6,374 nucleotides of DNA, from assembly GCA_024762845.1 (NCBI GenBank), contig JANTGQ010000082.1:1-6374 (forward strand), given 5' to 3'. Each line of letters opens with the position of its first letter. Position 1 is the first letter of the stretch. A program made the translations under genes and the position numbers. The notes under the pieces are model-generated. The model saw only the letters and a program-made list of their open reading frames with translations. It made no database searches and was not told the origin of the DNA. Positions 1-4,886 of the stretch are shown here, in pieces. The stretch comes from Nitratifractor sp. Lineage in GTDB: Bacteria; Campylobacterota; Campylobacteria; Campylobacterales; Sulfurovaceae.

Positions 1-286
1 CTTGTGGAAGATTTATATACCTCTCTCCAAGCCAACTTATATTGCATATGCATTAGTATCGATAAGCTACCATTGGAATAACTTTTTATGGCCACTGGTT
101 GTGGCCAATTCGCAGAGTGTGAGACCTTTAACTGTAGGGCTTGCTATGTTTGCCTCTCCCGAAACCGGTGTTTCATGGCCAATTTTGTCGGCAGCTACTC
201 TAATATCTGTCTCCCCTCTTCTCTTGGCATTTTTGCTATTTCAAAAAGAGTTTGTCAAATCTTTTTTATACTCTGGGATAAAATAA
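1..286 (+). CDS. CUT1-family ABC transporter permease, C-terminal fragment (UgpE/MalG-like)
   Basis: This is the last 94 codons of an inner-membrane permease, cut by the window edge. The frame begins at base 2, and base 1 ends the preceding codon. The residues LWKIYIPLSKP lie just after where the cytoplasmic EAA loop would end. They are followed by the family-typical segment YHWNNFLWPLVV and then RPLTVGLAMF. A final hydrophobic helix (WPILSAATLISVSPLLLAFL) and a short cytoplasmic tail ending SGIK complete the protein. The pattern is that of MalG/UgpE permeases of carbohydrate-type (CUT1) importers. The substrate cannot be read from this fragment. Glycerol-3-phosphate (UgpE) is an attractive guess because the next operon is for phosphorus scavenging and ugp genes belong to the Pho regulon in other bacteria, but that is inference. 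The gene ends 92 bp before the Pho box and appears to be the last gene of its own operon. Confidence 0.85.
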   Translation, partial: LWKIYIPLSKPTYIAYALVSISYHWNNFLWPLVVANSQSVRPLTVGLAMFASPETGVSWPILSAATLISVSPLLLAFLLFQKEFVKSFLYSGIK

Positions 287-378
287 AAGAGTTGCACCAG
301 ATGTTCAAATAGAGGTAGAGGCAGCTATCTTTACTACAATAAGTCTTTATAATTTGCGTTTTTTACAGAGCATTTTTT

Positions 379-422
379 TGTTACCAAACTGTTACCAAAC
401 TGTTACTCTTTTGTTACCAAAG
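379..422 (+). promoter_or_regulatory. Tandem (double) Pho box: four 11-bp direct repeats
   Basis: Four head-to-tail 11-bp units are visible: TGTTACCAAAC (379-389), TGTTACCAAAC (390-400), TGTTACTCTTT (401-411) and TGTTACCAAAG (412-422). An 11-bp period with a conserved GTTAC core matches the geometry of PhoB-type sites: the E. coli CTGTCAT repeats have an 11-bp period, and the Campylobacter PhosR box is GTTTC-NAAAAN-GTTTC. Two dimer sites therefore lie side by side. The last core is 10 bp upstream of the -10 hexamer, the place where a Pho box replaces the -35 element. Inference: phosphate-starvation activation of the phn operon. Confidence 0.85.
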
Positions 423-440
423 AACAATATAATCTAGCAA
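412..440 (+). promoter_or_regulatory. Promoter of the phn operon (Pho box plus -10 TATAAT)
   Basis: A perfect TATAAT lies at 428-433, 10 bp after the GTTAC core of the last Pho unit. No sigma-70 -35 hexamer is seen at the usual distance, as expected for an activator-dependent promoter. The predicted transcription start is near 440. That leaves a leader of about 16 nt to the ATG at 456 or about 28 nt to the ATG at 468. Confidence 0.75.
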
Positions 441-467
441 CAAAACTCTAAATAGATGGTGGCAATA

Positions 468-1229
468 ATGGTTAAAATGAAAAACTTGACACTCGGGTAT
501 AAGAAAGAGAAGATCTTAAAGAAAATTGATTTTAAAGTATCTAAAGGTGAATTTATAGGGATAATTGGCCCATCGGGTGCTGGAAAATCTACACTGATGT
601 TCTCACTTGTTGGAGGAATAAAAGTTTTTGATGGAGAGTTTGAAGTTCTTGGACATGATATGAGAGATATCAAAAAGAAGAACTTACGAAAAGTTAGAGA
701 AGAGATTGGGTTTATTTTTCAAGGGTACAACATTGTAAACAGACTCAATGTTGTTGATAATATTGTAAGTGGAATGATTAGCGATGTTCCGGTAGCTCGA
801 GCGATTATCAAATACTATAAAGAGAAAGAGTTAAAAGAGGTTGAGAAGCTCTTAGAACTAGTAAATATGGGGAAACACGCTCTTAAGCGTTGTGATGAAC
901 TTAGTGGTGGGCAGAGACAGAGAGTAGCAATAGCAAGAGCACTCGCTAGCCAACCCGAGATTATTTTAGCAGATGAGCCTATCTCTGCGCTCGACCAAAA
1001 GAGTGCAAAAAAGGTTATGGATATCTTAAAAAAAGTAAACGAAGAGCTGAATGTAACTATTATCTCAAACCTCCACCATATAGATGTTGCAAAAAATTAC
1101 TGTACACGAATTATTGGAATAAACAGCGGTCATATAGTTTTCGATGGCAAAAGTGATGAGCTAACTGATGAGATTATCGACAAAATATATGAAGGTGAAA
1201 AGAGAGAAGAGAGCGACGAGGAGGAGTAA
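468..1229 (+). CDS. phnC: Phosphonate ABC transporter ATP-binding protein PhnC
   Basis: This is the cytoplasmic ATPase that powers phosphonate import through PhnE. Counting from the ATG at 468 (253 aa), it has Walker A GPSGAGKST at 34-42, the Q-loop Gln in IFQG near 85, signature LSGGQRQR from 145, Walker B IILADEP at 165-171, a D-loop SALD, and the H-loop His in NLHH near 203. The C-terminal HIVFDG...DKIYEGE is typical of PhnC rather than of general ABC ATPases. I prefer the 468 start because GGTGG (458-462) precedes it and MVKMKNLTLGY aligns with normal PhnC N-termini. An in-frame ATG at 456 would add MVAI but has no visible ribosome-binding site. The tail is unusually acidic (EESDEEE). It is the first gene of the Pho-box operon. 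A 305-nt structured spacer separates it from phnD1, whereas many phn operons are tighter. Confidence 0.95.
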   Translation: MVKMKNLTLGYKKEKILKKIDFKVSKGEFIGIIGPSGAGKSTLMFSLVGGIKVFDGEFEVLGHDMRDIKKKNLRKVREEIGFIFQGYNIVNRLNVVDNIVSGMISDVPVARAIIKYYKEKELKEVEKLLELVNMGKHALKRCDELSGGQRQRVAIARALASQPEIILADEPISALDQKSAKKVMDILKKVNEELNVTIISNLHHIDVAKNYCTRIIGINSGHIVFDGKSDELTDEIIDKIYEGEKREESDEEE

Positions 1230-1239
1230 GGGCTCCCAA

Positions 1240-1398
1240 GAGAGTGCCGTGTTCATCTGATTGTTGCGAAAAATTTACTCTTTAGGCATATTTTTAGCTA
1301 ATTTGAGGCGAATAGCTCAAACTATTTAACGAAAAGGAGCTGAAAACAGGGCAAAAGAGTGGATTTTACAGCCAATCAAGCATGAATCCGGCACTCTC
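1240..1398 (+). other. Candidate structured RNA element between phnC and phnD1 (long imperfect inverted repeat)
   Basis: Arms 1240-1263 and 1373-1398 form a helix of about 22-23 bp: ten perfect pairs (GAGAGTGCCG/CGGCACTCTC), one mismatch, a G-U pair, then more pairs interrupted by a small bulge. Inside it, 1270-1283 pairs with 1354-1367 over 14 consecutive positions, two of them U-G wobbles (1275-1276 with 1361-1362). A third hairpin, TTTGAG/CTCAAA (1302-1307/1316-1321), lies in the centre. The wobbles pair only when the + strand is transcribed, which favours RNA over a DNA-level inverted repeat. It starts 10 nt after the phnC stop and has no U-tract. No ORF with a usable start is visible inside. 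I do not recognise a known riboswitch or ncRNA family. Confidence 0.6.
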
Positions 1399-1405
1399 AC
1401 AAGCT

Positions 1406-1475
1406 AAGCTTAAAGGGTTTTAGTGAACCTTTTTAGGTTGGCTGCTTGAGGTTTTTGCAAATTCTTTTGCAATTT
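1406..1475 (+). promoter_or_regulatory. phnD1 leader motif, copy A of a duplicated structured leader
   Basis: This stretch of about 70 nt resembles 2475-2543 upstream of phnD2. Shared blocks include AAGCTTAAAGGGTTTTA, an AGGTT followed by GCTGC, and GAGGTTTTTGCA. Two hairpins can form: AACCT/AGGTT (1426-1430/1435-1439) and TTGCAAA/TTTGCAA (1455-1461/1466-1472, loop TTCT). AACCT could instead pair with upstream GGGTT (1415-1419), giving mutually exclusive folds. A separate 9-bp hairpin (1485-1493/1499-1507, loop ACAAA, one G-U pair) lies between this motif and the ribosome-binding site of phnD1. The function is unknown; translational or processing control of phnD1 is inference. Confidence 0.55.
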
Positions 1476-1534
1476 TGTTTCACATCTGAAGCTACAAAAG
1501 TTTCAGACTACTTAACAAAAGAGAAGGTGAGATT

Positions 1535-2410
1535 ATGAGAAGAGGGTTTTTAAAGAAAACGGTACTTGCTGCAATGGCTTTAACTTTAGGTCTATCTACA
1601 CTAAGCGCAAAAGAGGCTGACTGGCCAAAAGAGATTAAATTTGGTATTTTACCTGTTGCAGGCTCTGAGAAGCTAAAAGAGATTTATGGAAGTCTAACAG
1701 AGTATTTAGAAAAAAAGTTGGATACAAAAGTCAAGCTCGTAATTACAAGTGATTATGCCGCTGCAATTGTAGGTATGGGACATAAACATTTAGATATGGT
1801 AGGTTTTGGACCAAAATCATATTGTGAAGCTGCAAAAAGAGCAAATGCAGAAGCTATCGTAGCTGGAATAGATATAAAAAGTGGTGTTCCAGGGTATTAC
1901 GGTTATATCCTTACAAAAAAAGGGAGTGGTCTTAAAACACTAGAAGATATTAAAGGTAAAATATGGGCATTTACTGATCCACACTCTACAAGCGGAACTC
2001 TTGTACCTTCAGTATTGTTTGCAGAAAAAGGGATTGATCCTAAAAAATATTTTTCAAAAGTTATCTACTCTGGTAAACACGAAGCCTCTATTCTCTCTGT
2101 AAAAAATGGTAAAGTTGATGCTGCATCTACAAACAACTTGTCTTTTGGTAGAGGCCTTGGAAAACAGTGGGAAAAAGAAGATTTTAACATTATTTGGAAA
2201 TCAGATTTGATTGCTGGAAACCCAATTGCAGTAAGAAAAGATCTTCCTGAGTCTTTGAAAAAAGCATTAAAAGAGGCTTTCGTAGCATTTAAAGACAAAG
2301 AGACATTAGACAAAATTAAATACGCTGGATACGCACCAGTAACCGATAAAGAGTATGATGGAATTAGAGCTTTAATCAAATTAAAAAACTCTATAGCGAA
2401 AAAACAGTAG
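1535..2410 (+). CDS. phnD: Phosphonate ABC transporter substrate-binding protein PhnD, paralog 1
   Basis: This 291-aa periplasmic ligand-binding protein has a start supported by GAAGG at 1523-1527, 7 nt upstream. The signal peptide covers about residues 1-25 with likely cleavage after STLSA; its n-region MRRGFLKK fits the twin-arginine RRxFLK pattern. The phosphonate-binding signature DPHSTSG is at 148-154, with Ser151, Thr152 and Ser153 expected to hold the phosphonate oxygens. Tyr74, Tyr121 and His182 match E. coli PhnD Tyr47, Tyr93 and His157 (mature numbering). The two acids that contact the amino group of 2-aminoethylphosphonate in E. coli (Glu177, Asp205) align with Ser203 and Asn229 here, so a different ligand is likely (inference). 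It is 210/291 identical to paralog 2 in a gapless hand alignment. It carries Gly90 where paralog 2 has Tyr and E. coli has Trp. A 13-bp perfect stem follows the stop. Confidence 0.95.
   Translation: MRRGFLKKTVLAAMALTLGLSTLSAKEADWPKEIKFGILPVAGSEKLKEIYGSLTEYLEKKLDTKVKLVITSDYAAAIVGMGHKHLDMVGFGPKSYCEAAKRANAEAIVAGIDIKSGVPGYYGYILTKKGSGLKTLEDIKGKIWAFTDPHSTSGTLVPSVLFAEKGIDPKKYFSKVIYSGKHEASILSVKNGKVDAASTNNLSFGRGLGKQWEKEDFNIIWKSDLIAGNPIAVRKDLPESLKKALKEAFVAFKDKETLDKIKYAGYAPVTDKEYDGIRALIKLKNSIAKKQ
1586..1637 (+). repeat. 52-bp perfect direct repeat, copy 1 (signal-peptide region of phnD1)
   Basis: This stretch is identical base for base to 2649-2700 in phnD2. It encodes the second half of the signal peptide, the cleavage site and the mature N-terminus as far as the KEI codons. 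Elsewhere the two genes differ at many synonymous sites, so perfect identity here suggests recent gene conversion or a nucleotide-level constraint. Confidence 0.9.
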
Positions 2411-2418
2411 TTAAAAAG

Positions 2419-2452
2419 ATGGTGTCAACTAACAGCAGATAGTTGACACCAT
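2419..2452 (+). other. Perfect 13-bp intercistronic stem-loop after phnD1
   Basis: ATGGTGTCAACTA (2419-2431) pairs perfectly with TAGTTGACACCAT (2440-2452) around the 8-nt loop ACAGCAGA. It begins 8 nt after the phnD1 stop codon. The sequence after it (ATGAATAC) has no U-tract, so it is unlikely to be an intrinsic terminator on the + strand. A 3' stabilising structure that raises binding-protein mRNA is the likeliest role (inference). Confidence 0.8.
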
Positions 2453-2474
2453 ATGAATACTATCCACAGAAGTG

Positions 2475-2543
2475 AAGCTTAAAGGGTTTTACTAAATCTT
2501 TTAAGGTTTGCTGCATGAGGTTTTTGCATCTTTAATGCAATTT
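2475..2543 (+). promoter_or_regulatory. phnD2 leader motif, copy B of the duplicated structured leader
   Basis: This is the counterpart of 1406-1475. The first hairpin is AAATCT/AGGTTT (2494-2499/2504-2509), where a C-G pair of copy A has become U-G. The second is TTGCAT/ATGCAA (2524-2529/2535-2540), where the sixth pair is U-A instead of A-U, a compensatory double change. The alternative pairing of GGGTT (2484-2488) with the 5' arm of the first hairpin is also preserved, using wobbles. A CTGCA/TGCAG hairpin (2555-2559/2565-2569) follows, 15 nt before the ribosome-binding site, at the same relative place as in copy A although its sequence differs. Confidence 0.55.
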
Positions 2544-2597
2544 AATATTCAATACTGCAAAATATGCAGGTAATTAAACAAAACAAGGAATTATGTA

Positions 2598-3473
2598 ATG
2601 AGAAGAGAGTTCTTAAAAAAATCTGTTCTAGCTACAATGGCTTTAACATTAGGTCTATCTACACTAAGCGCAAAAGAGGCTGACTGGCCAAAAGAGATTA
2701 CTTATGGTGTTATTCCAGTTGCTGGTTCTGAAGGTCTTCAAAATACATTCGGAAAAGTTACTAAATATCTTGAGGGAAAACTCGGTATTAAAGTAAAAAT
2801 GGTAACACCAAGTGACTATGCCGGTGTTATTACTGCAATGCAACACAAACATGTTGACTTAGCATATTTTGGACCAAAATCTTACTGTGAAGCAGCTAAA
2901 AGAGCTGGAGCAGAAGCGGTTGCAGTAGAGGTAGATGCAGAAGGTGGAATCCCTGGATACTATGGTTATATTATCACAAAAAAAGGGAGCAAACTTAAGT
3001 CTTTAGAAGATATTAAAGGAAAAACCTGGGCATTTACTGACCCTCACTCTACAAGTGGGACACTAGTACCAACAGTTATGTTTGCTAAAAAGAAGATTGA
3101 TCCAAAAAAATACTTCTCAAAAGTTATCTACTCTGGTAGCCACGAAGCTTCTATTCTCTCTGTAAAAAATGGGAAAGTTGATGCTGCTTCCACAAACAAC
3201 CTGGACTACAACAGAGGTCTTGGTAAAGCGTGGACGAAAGATGACTTTAACATTATCTGGAAATCAGACCTCATCCCAGGTTCTCCAATGGCAGTAAGAA
3301 AAGACCTTCCTGAATCTTTGAAAAAAGCTATTAAAGATGCATTTATCTCTTATGATGATAAAGAGAACCTTAAAGCTATGAAAATCCTTGGATACAAAGC
3401 AGCAGATGACAAAATGTATGATGGTGTTAGAGAGTTAATTGAACTTAAAAAGTCTCTTAGCAAAAAGCAATAA
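2598..3473 (+). CDS. phnD: Phosphonate ABC transporter substrate-binding protein PhnD, paralog 2
   Basis: This 291-aa periplasmic phosphonate-binding protein is the same length as its upstream paralog. AAGGA at 2585-2589 lies 8 nt before the ATG. An out-of-frame ATG-TAA at 2593-2598 overlaps the start by one base. The signal peptide MRREFLKKSVLATMALTLGL..LSA is cleaved at about residue 25 and again shows RRxFLK. DPHSTSG at 148-154, Tyr74, Tyr121 and His182 keep the phosphonate pocket. At the amino-group positions it has Asp203 (E. coli Glu177) and Ser229 (E. coli Asp205), so one acid is retained where paralog 1 has none. Position 90 is Tyr. The most divergent stretches between the paralogs are residues 111-116 and 251-267. 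Tandem placement with its own copy of the leader indicates duplication of gene plus leader, then specialisation (inference). Confidence 0.95.
   Translation: MRREFLKKSVLATMALTLGLSTLSAKEADWPKEITYGVIPVAGSEGLQNTFGKVTKYLEGKLGIKVKMVTPSDYAGVITAMQHKHVDLAYFGPKSYCEAAKRAGAEAVAVEVDAEGGIPGYYGYIITKKGSKLKSLEDIKGKTWAFTDPHSTSGTLVPTVMFAKKKIDPKKYFSKVIYSGSHEASILSVKNGKVDAASTNNLDYNRGLGKAWTKDDFNIIWKSDLIPGSPMAVRKDLPESLKKAIKDAFISYDDKENLKAMKILGYKAADDKMYDGVRELIELKKSLSKKQ
2649..2700 (+). repeat. 52-bp perfect direct repeat, copy 2 (signal-peptide region of phnD2)
   Basis: Identical to 1586-1637, at exactly the same offset within the gene (1,063 bp apart, equal to the distance between the two start codons). Recombination between the copies would delete one phnD and leave an intact chimeric gene. 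Confidence 0.9.
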
Positions 3474-3479
3474 GTAAAA

Positions 3480-3503
3480 TATCAGTGGGTTCTACCACTG
3501 ATA
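3480..3503 (+). other. Perfect 9-bp intercistronic stem-loop after phnD2
   Basis: TATCAGTGG (3480-3488) pairs with CCACTGATA (3495-3503) around the loop GTTCTA. It starts 6 nt after the phnD2 stop. The following bases (CTCTTAGAT) are not a U-tract, so it is more likely an mRNA-stabilising or partial-attenuation hairpin than a full terminator. Downstream phnE has no visible promoter of its own and must be reached by read-through. Confidence 0.75.
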
Positions 3504-3534
3504 CTCTTAGATAGATCAAAACTACATAACGCAG

Positions 3535-3580
3535 AGATACTATAAAAAGATATAAAGATTAATACTTTTTTATAGTATCT
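3535..3580 (+). other. Long AU-rich hairpin just upstream of the phnE ribosome-binding site
   Basis: AGATACTATAAAAAG (3535-3549) pairs with CTTTTTTATAGTATCT (3565-3580) with a single bulged T and a 15-nt loop. The stem ends six bases before the ribosome-binding site AGGAG (3587-3591) of phnE. The T-run lies inside the 3' arm rather than after the stem, so it does not look like a standard terminator. It could limit ribosome access or mark an RNA-processing site between the binding-protein and permease messages (inference). Confidence 0.7.
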
Positions 3581-3596
3581 AAAAAAAGGAGTTCCA

Positions 3597-4454
3597 ATGA
3601 AGTTAGAAGAGTTAAAGAAGGCATCCACACCATTTAAGTTATACAACTTTGTAATCTTATCTATTATTGCTTATATTTTTATCCAGAGTTGGATTTCAAC
3701 CGATATGAGTTTCGGAGCACTTATTAATGGTTGGGGAGATTTGGTCTCTTACATCAGAGGGAACCCTAAAATTGAAGGTAGCAGTTACTTCCCACCTGTC
3801 CTAAACATGATTCATATTAAAGAGTACTTCTGGGCAATGGTAGAGACGGTAGAGATGGCAGTGATTGCACTAGTTATATCGGTAATACTGGCTATCCCTC
3901 TCTCTTATATGACATCTAGAAATATACTAAAGATAATCATTCCAGGTGATAAAGCGATTCATACGACTGCACGAAACGCTGTCTACTATACAGGTACACT
4001 CATAGCGAATGTCTTCCGTTCGGTGAATGAGCTTGTGTGGGCGCTTATATTTGTAAGTGCCGTAGGGCTTGGACCGATGGCAGGTATCATGGCACTTGCA
4101 ATCCACACCACTGGGGTACTAAGTAAACTGCTTAGCGAAGGGAACGAAGCGATTGATCCGGGTCCTGTTGAAGCACTTGCAACAAGTGGTGCTGGCTTTA
4201 TTAAAACAATCGCTTATGCAGTTGTTCCACAGACTATGCCACACTTTATCTCTATGGTGCTGTATCGATTTGAGAGTGATGTGCGAAGTGCATCTATTTT
4301 AGGATTTGTGGGTGCCGGTGGTATCGGATTCTACCTCTTCGATAAATTAAGAAGTTTTGAGAATGGGGAAGTATCGACTGTATTAATAATGATCATTATT
4401 ACAGTTTGGCTTTTGGATAATCTCAGCGCATATATTAGAAAAAGGTTTATATAA
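3597..4454 (+). CDS. phnE: Phosphonate ABC transporter permease PhnE
   Basis: This 285-aa inner-membrane permease forms the channel for phosphonate import with PhnC. AGGAG sits 5 nt before the ATG. A first membrane helix spans about residues 17-33. A periplasmic segment with an SYFPPVL motif (63-69) follows, then a hydrophobic core with helices near 83-104, 130-156, 160-178 and 206-225. The last helix is near 260-276, ending in a basic tail RKRFI. The cytoplasmic EAA loop is recognisable as VEALATSGAGFIKTI...VVPQTMP (191-215), which contacts PhnC. LGFVGAGGIGFYLFDKL (235-251) is typical of PhnE-type permeases. Length is normal for the family and one permease gene is present. The stop codon abuts the phnG start with no gap, suggesting translational coupling between uptake and catabolism. 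Confidence 0.95.
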   Translation: MKLEELKKASTPFKLYNFVILSIIAYIFIQSWISTDMSFGALINGWGDLVSYIRGNPKIEGSSYFPPVLNMIHIKEYFWAMVETVEMAVIALVISVILAIPLSYMTSRNILKIIIPGDKAIHTTARNAVYYTGTLIANVFRSVNELVWALIFVSAVGLGPMAGIMALAIHTTGVLSKLLSEGNEAIDPGPVEALATSGAGFIKTIAYAVVPQTMPHFISMVLYRFESDVRSASILGFVGAGGIGFYLFDKLRSFENGEVSTVLIMIIITVWLLDNLSAYIRKRFI

Positions 4455-4877
4455 ATGAAGAGTATTGAGAGAGAAGAGCTGAACTTTATACTTCAAAAAA
4501 GCGATTTTGACTCGCTTGAGACCCTCTGTAAAAAAATAGAGAGAGAGCGTGATATCAAACAGCTACAGGCGCCAACACAGCAGACACTTCTGCTCCCTGT
4601 TAAAGACCCAATTAGTGGCGGAGAGTTTTATGCAGGTGAAGTACTTGTTACTACAACTATTATTTCGCTAGGCAGTGAAAAAGGGTGGGCGATGGTGCAA
4701 GATGATAACCCAAAACGCTCTTACTATATAGCAATATGTGATGCCTGCTTTGGAGCCAACCTCTACAAAGATGAAATTGAGGCACTTGCAGTTGGAACAA
4801 AAGAAGAGATAGAGAGTAGCGAAAAAGAGGTCAACCAAAGAGTAAACGCGACTCGTGTCAGCTTCGATTTAATGTAA
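4455..4877 (+). CDS. phnG: C-P lyase core complex subunit PhnG
   Basis: This 140-aa cytoplasmic subunit of the PhnGHIJ core acts with PhnH, PhnI and PhnL. They convert phosphonate plus MgATP to ribose-1-phosphonate-5-triphosphate and adenine. The central segment FYAGEVLVTTTIISL (58-72) matches the E. coli FFAGDATLTRAAVRL stretch. GWAMVQDDNPKRSYYIAICDACF (77-99) matches its GYSWVLGRDK...ALIDALM stretch. The C-terminal EVNQRVNATRVSF (125-137) matches the E. coli ending EVNASRVDFF. The protein stops sooner after this motif than E. coli PhnG. The ATG directly follows the phnE stop codon, with AAAGG 9 nt upstream. Assignment rests on conserved blocks plus position between phnE and phnH. Confidence 0.93.
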   Translation: MKSIEREELNFILQKSDFDSLETLCKKIERERDIKQLQAPTQQTLLLPVKDPISGGEFYAGEVLVTTTIISLGSEKGWAMVQDDNPKRSYYIAICDACFGANLYKDEIEALAVGTKEEIESSEKEVNQRVNATRVSFDLM

Positions 4878-4886
4878 AGGTTAGTT

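Noticed and set aside
88..312. A 74-codon + strand frame overlapping the permease fragment
   Set aside because: It lies in another frame of a clearly recognisable permease, is Cys-rich without a known pattern, and has no ribosome-binding site.
312..332. Weak hairpin GAGGTAG/CTATCTT as a terminator for the upstream permease gene
   Set aside because: It has two wobble pairs and only a three-base T-run, too weak to call an intrinsic terminator.
348..353. TATAAT upstream of the Pho box as a second promoter
   Set aside because: No -35 or activator site lies at a suitable distance, and transcription from there would cross the Pho box; the TATAAT at 428-433 fits much better.
434..673. Minus-strand frame opposite the phnC start
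   Set aside because: It is antisense to the Walker A region of phnC; its composition is that of a shadow frame and it has no homology I recognise.
1334..1382. AAGGAG inside the structured element as the ribosome-binding site of a small ORF
   Set aside because: No ATG, GTG or TTG follows at 5-12 nt, and the nearest GTG frame closes within a few codons.
1240..1398. Interpretation of the long inverted repeat as a MITE or insertion-sequence remnant
   Set aside because: No convincing target-site duplication flanks it and no transposase remnant is present. The G-U pairs favour RNA, though this cannot be excluded without a genome search.
1406..1422. Resemblance of GCTTAAAGGG to the 3' end of SAM-II riboswitches
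   Set aside because: The preceding SAM-II hairpin and pseudoknot partner are missing, and PhnD has no link to methionine metabolism.
2065..2379. Minus-strand frames opposite phnD1 (2065-2379) and phnD2 (2664-2852)
   Set aside because: Both are complementary to conserved PhnD coding sequence, and the frames do not correspond between the two paralogs.
2443..2448. Perfect TTGACA as a -35 element for a separate phnD2 promoter
   Set aside because: It is part of the 3' arm of the 13-bp stem and no -10 hexamer is found 16-18 bp downstream.
2419..2452. Stem-loops after phnD1 and phnD2 as Rho-independent terminators
   Set aside because: Neither is followed by a U-tract, and no promoter is visible downstream to express the remaining genes.
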